Both the position numbers and the translations under genes were made by a program. A DNA stretch of 55,677 bases from an uncultured Pseudanabaenaceae cyanobacterium (GTDB lineage: Bacteria; Cyanobacteriota; Cyanobacteriia; PCC-9006; JAAUQQ01), in assembly GCA_938021205.1 (NCBI GenBank), contig CALIGI010000052.1:1-55677 (forward strand), written 5' to 3'. A model generated the notes under the pieces. It was not told the DNA's origin, ran no database searches, and saw only the letters and a list, made by a program, of their open reading frames with translations. Positions 1 to 7,914 of this stretch are shown piece by piece. Each line of letters starts with the position of its first letter. The first letter of the stretch is position 1.

Positions 1-11
1 TTCAACAAAAT

Positions 12-130
12 TCCTGGTGTCAATGGCGATGTGGCCCCACTCCGAACCATCTCGAACTCGGTTGTGAAACGCATCTGCGGCGAATATAGTGAGCGGGAAG
101 CTGCTTGTGAAACTAGCTCGATGCCAGGGT
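12..130 (+). rRNA. rrf: 5S ribosomal RNA
   Basis: Complete 5S rRNA of about 119 nt. The 5' end (TCCTGGTGTC) pairs with the 3' end (GATGCCAGGG) to form helix I. The internal block CCATCTCGAACTCGGTTGTGAAAC is split here as CCATCTCGAACTC and GTTGTGAAAC and is typical of cyanobacterial 5S. It is the last gene of an rRNA operon whose 16S and 23S genes lie left of the window. The exact ends are set by the terminal helix and may shift by one or two bases. Confidence 0.95.
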
Positions 131-142
131 AACTCTTAAAAA

Positions 143-174
143 CCCCCTCTTAATCTTTGATGTTTAAGGGGGGG
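143..174 (+). terminator. rRNA operon terminator
   Basis: An 11-bp stem (143-153 with 164-174, C-rich arm against G-rich arm, one G-U pair) begins 13 nt after the 5S end. It is the likely end of the rRNA transcript. The T tract after it is short (ATTTC), so it may be only part of the termination signal. Confidence 0.7.
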
Positions 175-327
175 ATTTCAGATTTTAATACTGAAGACTT
201 GACTGATGGTCTCTAGAAAATAATATCTGTTCTATTTTAGCTGTTTTGATAAATTCTTGTCTCTTTGGTTGGAAGGCTTAAATGGAAAGATAGAAAATTT
301 TGTTTTGAAGAATACAATTATAGTTCT

Positions 328-1074
328 TTAAATTCCAGTACCACCTAGAAATTCTTCTATCTCCTTATTTCCTAAGGAACAGCTGCTTTTATGCAAGGAT
401 TGTTCGTTAGTGCTACTTGTTGCTTCTTCAGTATTTTTCTCTGTTGCCTGTAGAGAGTTTAACTGAGCTTCTAGACTCTCTATGCGGTCTAATAACATAC
501 GAATAACTTTCGCTTCTGAATCAGGTAATTTTGCATGGTCTAATGGCTCAACTTTGCTTCCTGCTCTATAAACAATTCGTCCAGGAATACCTACGACCGT
601 GCAGTCAGATGGGACATCTCGTAGCACAACGGAACCAGCACCTATGCGAACGTTTTCACTGATGTTGATGTTGCCCAATACTTTGGCACCTGCTCCTACA
701 ACAACGTTCCTGCCTAGGCTGGGATGGCGTTTACCACTTTCTTTTCCAGTACCTCCTAAGGTGACACCTTGATAGATGAGGCTATAGTCACCGACTATAG
801 CTGTCTCACCTACAACTACCCCCATGCCATGATCAATAAATACCCCTTTGCCAATGCTTGCGCCAGGATGAATTTCTATGCCGGTTACTAGTCTTGCTAT
901 CTGTGAAATTACACGAGGAATTACTGGTAATCCTACTTGATAGAGCTTATTTGCTAGACGATGTAACAGAAGTGCATGTAAACCTGGATAGCAAAGAAGT
1001 ACTTCTAGCCAATTCCGGGCTGCAGGGTCACGCTCGAAGATGATTTTAAAGTCTGCTAGAACGATTCTCAACAC
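328..1074 (-). CDS. cysE: Serine O-acetyltransferase
   Basis: Transfers acetyl from acetyl-CoA to L-serine, giving O-acetylserine, the carbon skeleton for cysteine synthesis in the cytoplasm. The 248-aa product has the usual family length. An N-terminal helical part (residues 1-60) is followed by a left-handed beta helix of hexapeptide repeats (about 65-165). The motifs GIEIHPGASIGKGVFIDHG, GVTLGGTGKE and KVLGNINI are the hallmark CysE active-site and cofactor segments, with catalytic His in IDHG. The C-terminal 60 residues are charged and low in complexity, as is common in cyanobacterial CysE. The start is GTG; no strong ribosome site precedes it. It is transcribed toward the rRNA terminator as a single gene. 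Confidence 0.95.
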   Translation of the reverse strand: MLRIVLADFKIIFERDPAARNWLEVLLCYPGLHALLLHRLANKLYQVGLPVIPRVISQIARLVTGIEIHPGASIGKGVFIDHGMGVVVGETAIVGDYSLIYQGVTLGGTGKESGKRHPSLGRNVVVGAGAKVLGNINISENVRIGAGSVVLRDVPSDCTVVGIPGRIVYRAGSKVEPLDHAKLPDSEAKVIRMLLDRIESLEAQLNSLQATEKNTEEATSSTNEQSLHKSSCSLGNKEIEEFLGGTGI

Positions 1075-1380
1075 GATAATACTGAACTAATTAGGCAGAG
1101 CTTTTACCACTGCATTGCTCCATGCTGACATGCTATTGAGCAGTTTGACTCTTCTAATCTCGATTCCTTTCTATGAGAGGCTTTTCTGGGGCTTGTCATC
1201 CACAGATTTGGAAATCTGAGAATAAAAGATAACTGAAGAATGCGTTAATGTACTGCTCTGGGGCATTCTCTCAGCTACGATGGGTCGACCTAAGCACTAT
1301 TTAATACGTCAAAAAAATCAAATGGGTGTACGATAGCGGCTGTGCATTGTTGCTGATGAGTATTAATAGCTATTAAAGTC
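1075..1380. other. Spacer between cysE and a small gene
   Basis: Divergent spacer of about 300 bp that must hold the promoters of cysE (minus) and the 71-aa gene (plus). No consensus -35/-10 pair, RNA gene or repeat was recognised. Confidence 0.5.
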
Positions 1381-1596
1381 ATGACGAGTCAAACCTTTGA
1401 GGCTCCTGTACAAAAAACAGCGGTGTCTCCTATTCCTGCAGAGCATTTAAGTCTTGAGCAGCGTGAGTGTGTTGAACGCCTGAAGCGCCTTTATAAGGCT
1501 GATCATCAAGCTGAGTATTTGTATATTCAAGCTGAAGTAGATTCTTTGTGGATTCAGCTTGAGCAGGCTAGAGTTTTGAATAAAGCCATAGTGTAG
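1381..1596 (+). CDS. Small conserved-type unknown protein
   Basis: A 71-aa protein, probably cytoplasmic, with no signal peptide or membrane segment. The first 25 residues are polar and rich in Pro, Thr and Ala. The rest is strongly helical and charged, with heptad-like leucines (LSLEQRECVERLKRLYKAD then EYLYIQAEVDSLWIQLEQA), suggesting a helical hairpin or coiled coil. The ATG start sits in an A/T-rich leader and codon use looks coding. I do not recognise the family with certainty; small proteins of this shape occur widely in cyanobacteria. No function is proposed. Confidence 0.6.
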   Translation: MTSQTFEAPVQKTAVSPIPAEHLSLEQRECVERLKRLYKADHQAEYLYIQAEVDSLWIQLEQARVLNKAIV

Positions 1597-1991
1597 TGTT
1601 GCTTTCGTTCTGCCTTAAGTCACTTGTTTCAAGCTCCATAGCCTCTGAAATGCCATTGCTTTGCTACAAGCTGTGGCGTTTTGATTGTGAGTGTTTAGAA
1701 ACATAGCAGTTCTCGCATGAGTTGACTATGCCTCTACGAGGTTGAGCTACATCGCTGCATAATGCCTGCCTCAGGCAATTTAAATGCAAACCGCTATAGT
1801 CGCTAAGTTGACTCGCTGGAAAGCTGTAAGGGCTCATATGCCTTTTGCATTGTTGTGTCTGTTTGCTCTCCGCTATTCAAGCATTATCTGTTAGAATTTC
1901 GACCGTTCTCTTTGAGGATTGATGATTGTCTGCTTAGGTCTGCTTGTAATGACGACTCACTGTAAGAATACTGCTCTGAAAGAGGACTTCT
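1597..1991. other. Spacer, nothing recognised
   Basis: About 395 bp with no convincing reading frame, tRNA or repeat. One short hairpin (TGCCTGCCTCAGGCA near 1764) is present. A TAGAAT hexamer near 1891 could be the -10 element for the lipoprotein gene, but it has no matching -35. Confidence 0.4.
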
Positions 1992-2879
1992 ATGAAAAGC
2001 GCTCAGCTGGTAACCTTTCTCGCGATCGCTTCATTGATTGTTGGCTGTAGATTCCAAGATAGCGCTGTTGATGATGCTGGGTTACCCGCTAAGGCTCAGG
2101 TAGATGCTGAAAGTGAGACCGTCGTTAATGATTCTGTAGAGGTCATCAGTCAATCGTTATCGGCGACTTCGCAGGTTACTGTAACTTCTGGGCATGGGCT
2201 AGAGGGCTTTGTCTCCACTCAAAATTCTTTACTGCCTAAGTCTTCTGCTGCGACTAAGACGACTCGGAAATCTGTAGGGGCTGCTAATACTGCGCCCAAA
2301 GCTAAAAAGTTGTCTGGCCTGGTTCTCTCTAAATCGGGTCGAGATAATCCGTTTGCGTTGGCAGATCAACCAGATTTTGAGATTCGCTTTCTGGCTGCTA
2401 AGGCTAGTGATGCTACACCATTACCGCCTGTTCCTAACGTTGGCCTCGGTCCAGAACCTGGGGCATCTCTGCTCCCAGTGCCTGCTTCCGTGACTGGGCC
2501 CATGGAGCTTCGTCCTGCCGTTCCAACGGTTGTTGTTCCTCAAGAACAGCCAGGAGTAGCTCCCGTTCCTAATTCTCAGTTAGCTGTTCCTCCTAGCAGT
2601 CTGATCCCCACCGTTGCTTCTCCTGTTTCAATGATTCCTAAGGCTACATCGCCTACAGCCCTGGCTGAAGCTGTCGAAATTAGAGGGGTTGTGCAGTTGG
2701 GCGATCAAATTTCAGTCATTATCAATGAGGGCGAGGGGACAGTGAGTCGAACGGTTCAGCCGGGTGCCCGTTTAGCAGGGGGGCAAGTAGAGCTTCGCCG
2801 GATTGACACCACTACTGCTGAGCCTCAGATCGTCTTGGTGCAGAATGGTATTGAGATTGTGCGAGGAGTTGGAGTCTAG
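1992..2879 (+). CDS. Lipoprotein with PilP-like C-terminal domain
   Basis: A 295-aa envelope protein. Residues 1-19 form a signal peptide ending in a lipobox (LIVGC, Cys19), so the mature protein should be lipid-anchored. Residues 20-115 are polar and low in complexity. A short motif GRDNPFAL (about 116-123) resembles the 'GRxDPF' motif that precedes the folded part of PilP-like and related cyanobacterial proteins. Residues 135-225 are Pro/Val-rich linker. The C-terminal 70 residues (VEIRGVVQLGDQISVIINEG to the end) look like a small beta domain similar to those of type IV pilus PilP proteins. A role in envelope or pilus assembly is inference. No operon partner is adjacent. Confidence 0.75.
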   Translation: MKSAQLVTFLAIASLIVGCRFQDSAVDDAGLPAKAQVDAESETVVNDSVEVISQSLSATSQVTVTSGHGLEGFVSTQNSLLPKSSAATKTTRKSVGAANTAPKAKKLSGLVLSKSGRDNPFALADQPDFEIRFLAAKASDATPLPPVPNVGLGPEPGASLLPVPASVTGPMELRPAVPTVVVPQEQPGVAPVPNSQLAVPPSSLIPTVASPVSMIPKATSPTALAEAVEIRGVVQLGDQISVIINEGEGTVSRTVQPGARLAGGQVELRRIDTTTAEPQIVLVQNGIEIVRGVGV

Positions 2880-2963
2880 CTAGGTCTGCCCTGCTTTGAT
2901 TGCTATGTCGCTGCTTTAGAAGTGGTAGATTTCCTTGGAGGCTATGGATGTAATCCTTGTTCG

Positions 2964-3010
2964 CAAAGGCAAGGCACTCCTTCGTTTGATAACGAGGTGC
3001 TTTGTCTTTG
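2964..3010 (+). terminator. Hairpin after the lipoprotein gene
   Basis: A 14-bp stem (2964-2977 with 2997-3010, two G-U pairs) with further pairing inside lies 85 nt after the lipoprotein stop, between convergent genes. There is no T tract, so termination is plausible but not certain. Confidence 0.4.
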
Positions 3011-3170
3011 TAGATTTGCGAGTATCGCTAATTTTAGTAAGGGAAATGTAGCCCAATGGCATTATTGCTTTTCAGCCCTGTTTGTTGATACATCACTGTC
3101 TGCTAAATTTCACTTTTCCAGATTCTGAATAGCTGAAGGAATGTGACTGAGGCTATAAAGGTGCAATGCT

Positions 3171-4709
3171 TTAGAGACTGTTGCTGTCTTCTGCAAAGTT
3201 GCTAATGGGTAAAAGGGCAATGTAGCGATAGCCTGATTCTGTCGAGCTTTGAACAAATAACTGTCCACCTTGAATTTCGGCTAGGTGGCGGCTGAGTAGT
3301 AGACGTAGATTCTCGGGGCGCTCTGCGCTCGTGGCTTGGAGAAGCTCGTTGAAGTTTTCACTATTGAGGGGCGTTGCAAGTTCACCCAGTAGGCGCTGTA
3401 CGGTCGCTACACCGCCAGGAGTCGCTTCTCCGAAGGAGGCACCGAGGTCATTCGTGCTGACCGGAAGAACTGAAAGGTTTTCGCATTCATTATTGGGTGG
3501 GAGTCCTTCACCTAGCCAAGGATGGGAGACCCAAAGGGAGAACTGAAGTTGATCTGTTTTGCGGGAGATATGGAGCTTTATGAGGCTACCACCGTTAGCA
3601 GATTGAATGATGCTGAAAACTAGGTGATAAAGCATTTGGCGCAGCTTGTCCTTGTCCAAGCGCCAGACGCGTTTACCGGGCTCTACAGAGCACTGTAGCT
3701 GCAAATCCTGTTGATTTCCCATGGGGGTGAGGGAGTGAAGTACTTTTTGGGAAAGTAGCTCAATGTCAACGGGGGTGAGGTTTAATCCGCTTTGGTCATT
3801 GTCTAGGGCTGCCAGGTCCATGATTTCCTGGATGAGTGACAGTAGAGTCTGGCCGCTACGTTGAATGACCTCTAGGTACTCACGTTGTTTATCTGTTAGA
3901 GGGCCGTAGATTTCACGACTGAGCATTCCTGCCATACCCAGGACTGCTGTAAGCGGGGCCCGTAGTTGTTGGGTCAGCTGACCGACTAGTTTGAGCCGTA
4001 GGGGGCTTGGGTCGTCTTGGGGGGTAGGAGTAGAAGATTGGGGAGTCGAGAATTGGCCTGGGAAGCTGATGTTATTGCTGGATGAAGGGCTGAGGGGGGC
4101 AATATTGCTGTTAGAGATCGTCTGCTGATTGGCTTGGCTGCTGGCTGCGTTGCTGGCGATCGCCTGATCTCGTTCAAACTCACTCACGCACCAGCGAGCA
4201 ACAAGCTCAAGGGATTGAACATCCTTTTCTGTGAAATCTCGAGGCTCAGAGTGGAGGATGGCTAGGGTTCCTAAGCAATGACCTCCAGATACAACGAGGG
4301 GAGCACCCAGATATGCCCGAATGCCAAATTGTTGAACGAGGGCGCTTTGGGAGAACGCAGGATGCAGAGCTGCATCGTTGAGGGCTAGTACTTGCTGGCT
4401 ATCTACAACGTGGGTATCAAAGGAATCTTCCCTAGCCATGCGGCGAGTTTTGGCTAGGGTGTTCATGAGGCCTAACTTCGAAAGACCAATCGAGGCCTTG
4501 AGCCAAAGCGTGTCCCGGTCTAGGACGCTCATCCAGCAAACCGGAGCGCTCAAAAATTGAGCTGCTGTTTGGGCCGCTTCTTCGAATACAGGGATGCTGT
4601 CTGTTTCTAGGAGGCCTAGCTCAGCAACCGTGAAGAGACGCTGCTGTTCTCGGGCAGCGGCGCTCAGGCCGTCAAGACGGCAGAACAATCGAGTTTCTAA
4701 ACCATTCAT
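3171..4709 (-). CDS. GAF domain, histidine-kinase-like protein lacking the acceptor His
   Basis: A 512-aa cytoplasmic protein. Residues about 35-175 form a GAF sensor domain (IRAYLGAPLVVSGGHCLGTLAIL). Residues 183-235 are a Ser/Gln/Pro-rich linker. Residues 236-300 resemble a HisKA dimerisation helix pair, but the H-box that should read SHELRTPL reads TQQLRAPL, so the phospho-acceptor His is Gln247 (codon CAA read directly). The following region (about 310-505) keeps only traces of an HATPase fold: the N-box Asn is absent (LRQMLYHLVFSIIQSANG) and no clear G-boxes are seen. It is therefore probably a pseudokinase that senses through GAF and signals by interaction. ATG start. A response regulator is not adjacent. 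Confidence 0.8.
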   Translation of the reverse strand: MNGLETRLFCRLDGLSAAAREQQRLFTVAELGLLETDSIPVFEEAAQTAAQFLSAPVCWMSVLDRDTLWLKASIGLSKLGLMNTLAKTRRMAREDSFDTHVVDSQQVLALNDAALHPAFSQSALVQQFGIRAYLGAPLVVSGGHCLGTLAILHSEPRDFTEKDVQSLELVARWCVSEFERDQAIASNAASSQANQQTISNSNIAPLSPSSSNNISFPGQFSTPQSSTPTPQDDPSPLRLKLVGQLTQQLRAPLTAVLGMAGMLSREIYGPLTDKQREYLEVIQRSGQTLLSLIQEIMDLAALDNDQSGLNLTPVDIELLSQKVLHSLTPMGNQQDLQLQCSVEPGKRVWRLDKDKLRQMLYHLVFSIIQSANGGSLIKLHISRKTDQLQFSLWVSHPWLGEGLPPNNECENLSVLPVSTNDLGASFGEATPGGVATVQRLLGELATPLNSENFNELLQATSAERPENLRLLLSRHLAEIQGGQLFVQSSTESGYRYIALLPISNFAEDSNSL

Positions 4710-5241
4710 GTTGTGAGACTACCGTGCTGAGTCCTGGACCCTAGAAAGATGAAACGTGGTTTAAGCACAACCCTAGGATTCCCAAGGGGCAGGCAAAAGC
4801 GATTCGTGATGATAAACAAACCGAAAGAGCCCTAGTTGTGTCCCCGATGGCTAACAAAGGGCGGCTTTTGATGTGACTGGATCACATAAAAGAACGGGGA
4901 GCTCCGTGGATTTCCTGAATATTGGTATCGAATAACCATGTTATACGAGGCTGTCCCATTCCGTAGATCCTGGGCGGAGAAATAAACTCTTGAGTTGCTA
5001 TTTGGACGGGGGCGATAATGAATCAAGCTTTAAGGTGGTTCAATAAATTCGCCCAATATTCCGGGTTTCCTGACTAAGGTGTCTCGCTCAGTATAAAAAA
5101 GCTGGGATTTCCTACGAGAGATGCTTGACACCGTGTGTACAGAGATAAAGGCCTTTGCTACGGTTTCGGTCAGTGCTGTATGCCTTTAGGATCTGTGCTA
5201 CCACGTAAAATCGACCTAACAGGTTGCATTAACACTGCACT
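4710..5241. other. Divergent spacer upstream of the sensor and membrane protein genes
   Basis: About 530 bp between divergently transcribed genes. A 64-codon minus frame at 4832-5026 has no coding character and was not accepted. The only signal seen is the promoter candidate at 5070-5097. Confidence 0.4.
5070..5097 (+). promoter_or_regulatory. Candidate promoter for the 365-aa membrane protein
   Basis: CTGACT (5070-5075) and TATAAA (5092-5097) are separated by 16 bp, matching the sigma-70 consensus at 4 and 5 positions. Transcription would start near 5104, leaving a leader of about 138 nt. Confidence 0.35.
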
Positions 5242-6339
5242 ATGACTATGTCCGCCACGGTTCGACTTGCAAAACAGGGAGATGCGCGGGCGATTACGCA
5301 GTTGATCAACCAACAGCTAGAACCCCGAGGTATCAAGGCTCAGGCCTCTCGAGAAGGTTCCTGCTTGCACATTACGTTGGAAGCCAAGCAAGCTGTTCCA
5401 CCTCAACAAACTGTGGTGGGGTATCTGAGGCAGGCCCTGGAGCGCTTATCTGCGGCTTCCATTGATGAGGCTCGAATTTATGCGAAGCGGCTTGGGGATG
5501 AGGAGCTGGGGTGGCAGGAAGATATTCCGTTGTTGCCTCCTAGTGAACGGCGGGCTTTACGGCGGCGGCGGCGAAGTGTCTTTAGGCGTTGCTTTAGAAT
5601 CTGGGCCCATTGGCAAGCGATCGGCCTGGGGGTGAGCTTTGTCTTTTTGGTGGTGTTGGCAGCTATGGTACTGGCGTTGATGGTGATTGCTAGCGACTTA
5701 GGCTGGGAGCGACCTCAGCTGGGAGCCCAGGTGACAATGATCGCGGTGGCAGCACTATTTTTCTGGGGACTGATTTTGGGAGATGCCCAAACAGAGGTGC
5801 TATTGCAACGCTTACGCCGCGCCATGTTGTGGAAGTGGGCTACGGCTATTGGTTTACCCCTGGGTTTGGCTTCAGGGTTAGGACTGTTGTTCTATGGCCA
5901 AGATTGGGTTTTGCGATTGGTGGGGCTGTTACCGTTCTCCATCGATGGAAGTATTTTCCTGGGGCTTGTCATGCCTTTTGCAGCAGGGCTCTCAGGATTT
6001 TTTGTTTTGGGCTTGTTGCAGTGGCTTTCCATTGCTCGTCAAGTGAAACATTCCTTTCGTTGGCTGGTGAGTTCGACTTGCGGCGGGGCCTTGAGTGCTG
6101 CGATTGGAGCATCTGGGAGTCGTCTGCTGTCACAGATGTTGATCAAGCATTGGAATTTGGCGGATGTCCCTGAGATGGGGGTTGCGCTCGTTGTGGTGAT
6201 TTGTACATTTTTGGTTTGGTTTAGCTATCAGGCTATTACTGGGGTGACGATCGCGCGAATGCTGCATCGTCGGCCTAAGGTTCGTTTTCGTCATCGCAAG
6301 CCTTCACTGAAAGGACGAATGCGTGGCAAGGTGGCTTAA
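5242..6339 (+). CDS. Multi-pass membrane protein, unknown function
   Basis: A 365-aa protein. Residues 1-85 form a soluble alpha/beta domain (VRLAKQGDARAITQLINQ, later SIDEARIYAKRLG) of a type recurring in cyanobacterial membrane proteins of unknown role. Residues 102-118 are strongly basic (ERRALRRRRR), consistent with a cytoplasmic positive-inside segment. Six hydrophobic segments follow at about 124-150, 162-180, 197-216, 222-262 (possibly two), 275-292 and 312-333. The tail is basic. ATG start at 5242; a second ATG two codons later (5248) is equally possible. It stands alone, convergent with the channel gene. Transport or sensing is possible but not shown. Confidence 0.75.
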   Translation: MTMSATVRLAKQGDARAITQLINQQLEPRGIKAQASREGSCLHITLEAKQAVPPQQTVVGYLRQALERLSAASIDEARIYAKRLGDEELGWQEDIPLLPPSERRALRRRRRSVFRRCFRIWAHWQAIGLGVSFVFLVVLAAMVLALMVIASDLGWERPQLGAQVTMIAVAALFFWGLILGDAQTEVLLQRLRRAMLWKWATAIGLPLGLASGLGLLFYGQDWVLRLVGLLPFSIDGSIFLGLVMPFAAGLSGFFVLGLLQWLSIARQVKHSFRWLVSSTCGGALSAAIGASGSRLLSQMLIKHWNLADVPEMGVALVVVICTFLVWFSYQAITGVTIARMLHRRPKVRFRHRKPSLKGRMRGKVA

Positions 6340-6393
6340 GTTGGGGAAATCTCACCTAATTCCCACTTTTGCTTAGGAGGCTTGATATTTCGC

Positions 6394-7914
6394 CTAGTAA
6401 TGGGCGATTTTCCCGTTTCGCCATTGGAGAGCTTCTTTGTCGGCTAAACTACCCCCTCCAGGAGCCCCTCCAGGCGAGGGAGAAGAACTTCCGCCTCGGC
6501 GCTGCTCAATGACTGAGTCGATGTTGGCTAGAATGTGTGGATTTCTGTTGAGAACTTGTTGGAGGGTTTGGGTCTCGAGGAGTAGGACTTCCACGTCTTC
6601 TTTCGCCACGATATTAACCGTGGTGGATGGGCGAGAGAGCAGTGCTGATTCGCCAAAGAAGTTCCCCTGTTCAAGGGCGGCGATCGCCACATTCACTCCC
6701 GCGTTATTGGGCATGGTTACCTCTACGCGGCCCCTTACCAGCATGTGCATCCGAATCTCTTGCTCACCCTGGCGAATCACAGGCTCGCCTTGGCCAAAGT
6801 TTCGAAGTTCTGATGTTCTGGCAAGGATTTCTAGCTCATGGGTGTCTAGGGTGAGGAACAGTGGGAGCGATCGCAGTTTCAATACCCGTTCAGCCACTAA
6901 ATCTTCAAAAGTGGGCTGATTGACAGGCTGATGATATACCGTTCGAATCGGGAATGGAATATTGAGCTTATTCCGCTGGGCGGCATACCAAACGCGAGAC
7001 ATGAAGTCGTCTCGTACTTTTGGGACTTGTTCGTAGTCAGCTAGAAAGAGGCGGACGCGATACCCGATGGAAGAATCATCGTAGGAGATGGTTTGAACCA
7101 CAGGGGCTGGCTCCGTCAATACGCCTGAGGTGTTGAGTGCGGTTTCTTTCAGCACTTGTTTCACTACATTTGGTGGATCATCGTAGGAAAAGCCTAGATC
7201 GACCAGTTCCACATGAAGACGCTGGGGACGCCGGAAGTTTTGCAGCGTTTGGCCTGCCAAAATTGAATTGGGGACAATGATCAATTCTTGCTCGCGAGTG
7301 ATGAGATGAACTGCGCGCCAGTTGACCTCGACAATTTTGCCAATGTCATCGCCGACTTGAATCCAGTCGCCCACTGCAAAGGGCTGCTCAATGAGCAATG
7401 CCAGCCCAGAGAACAGGTTACCTAGGGCATCCTGAAGCGCTAGACCCAAAACAATGGAGCCGACTCCTAGGGCGGCGACGACTCCACCGAGATCTGCCCC
7501 CCAAACTGTGGACAGGACAATGGCTGCTCCCAAGGCTACCAGTGCAAACCGAATTAAGTCCCGAAGCAGTTTCGGGACGTGGGCTCGATTATTCTCGTCT
7601 TGCTCGCGAGCTAGGAGAAGCTGGTTCGCCAGTTGCAAGATCACATGAATGAGTAGGACCCACAGCACTGTTTGGGCGATGCGTAGCGGAGTTTGTTCAC
7701 CATCTAAGTTAAGAACTTGAGACAGCAGGATAAACACAGCAAAAGCAGGCATCACCAGATTGCGAATCGCTCGCAGGGTTTGGTGAATCAAGGGACGATG
7801 GCGTAACCGCAACAGGGCTTCGCCTAGGGCGATCATTAGGAGCGGATAGACAACAATGAGTCCGAGACTCCAAGCTAAGGAGCGATCTTCTAAAAAACTA
7901 TTCAGAAATGGCAC
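6394..7914 (-). CDS. MscS-family channel with C-terminal cyclic-nucleotide-binding domain
   Basis: A 506-aa inner-membrane channel of the bCNG (bacterial cyclic-nucleotide-gated, MscS superfamily) type. Hydrophobic segments lie at about 14-32, 52-68, 78-96 and 121-138. The pore helix follows at 140-178, rich in Gly/Ala (GVVAALGVGSIVLGLALQD then GNLFSGLALLIEQPFAVGD). The MscS beta domain is about 180-240 (VNWRAVHL, IIVPNS) and the cytoplasmic alpha/beta part runs to about 325. A CNB domain fills 345-460 (LPLFLTLDTHELEILA, FFGESALLS). In its phosphate cassette Glu422 is present, but the Arg normally nine residues later is Thr431; an Arg lies at 428. The tail is Gly/Ser/Pro-rich. Its start overlaps the end of the upstream cyclase-domain gene by 17 bp, implying coupled translation and linked function. 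Confidence 0.9.
   Translation of the reverse strand: MPFLNSFLEDRSLAWSLGLIVVYPLLMIALGEALLRLRHRPLIHQTLRAIRNLVMPAFAVFILLSQVLNLDGEQTPLRIAQTVLWVLLIHVILQLANQLLLAREQDENNRAHVPKLLRDLIRFALVALGAAIVLSTVWGADLGGVVAALGVGSIVLGLALQDALGNLFSGLALLIEQPFAVGDWIQVGDDIGKIVEVNWRAVHLITREQELIIVPNSILAGQTLQNFRRPQRLHVELVDLGFSYDDPPNVVKQVLKETALNTSGVLTEPAPVVQTISYDDSSIGYRVRLFLADYEQVPKVRDDFMSRVWYAAQRNKLNIPFPIRTVYHQPVNQPTFEDLVAERVLKLRSLPLFLTLDTHELEILARTSELRNFGQGEPVIRQGEQEIRMHMLVRGRVEVTMPNNAGVNVAIAALEQGNFFGESALLSRPSTTVNIVAKEDVEVLLLETQTLQQVLNRNPHILANIDSVIEQRRGGSSSPSPGGAPGGGSLADKEALQWRNGKIAHY

Noticed and set aside
2922..3128. 68-codon plus frame after the lipoprotein gene
   Set aside because: Contains the hairpin at 2964-3010 and has no recognisable protein pattern or proper start signal.
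4832..5026. 64-codon minus-strand frame in the divergent spacer
   Set aside because: No ribosome site, no domain, composition like non-coding sequence; overlaps a likely regulatory region.
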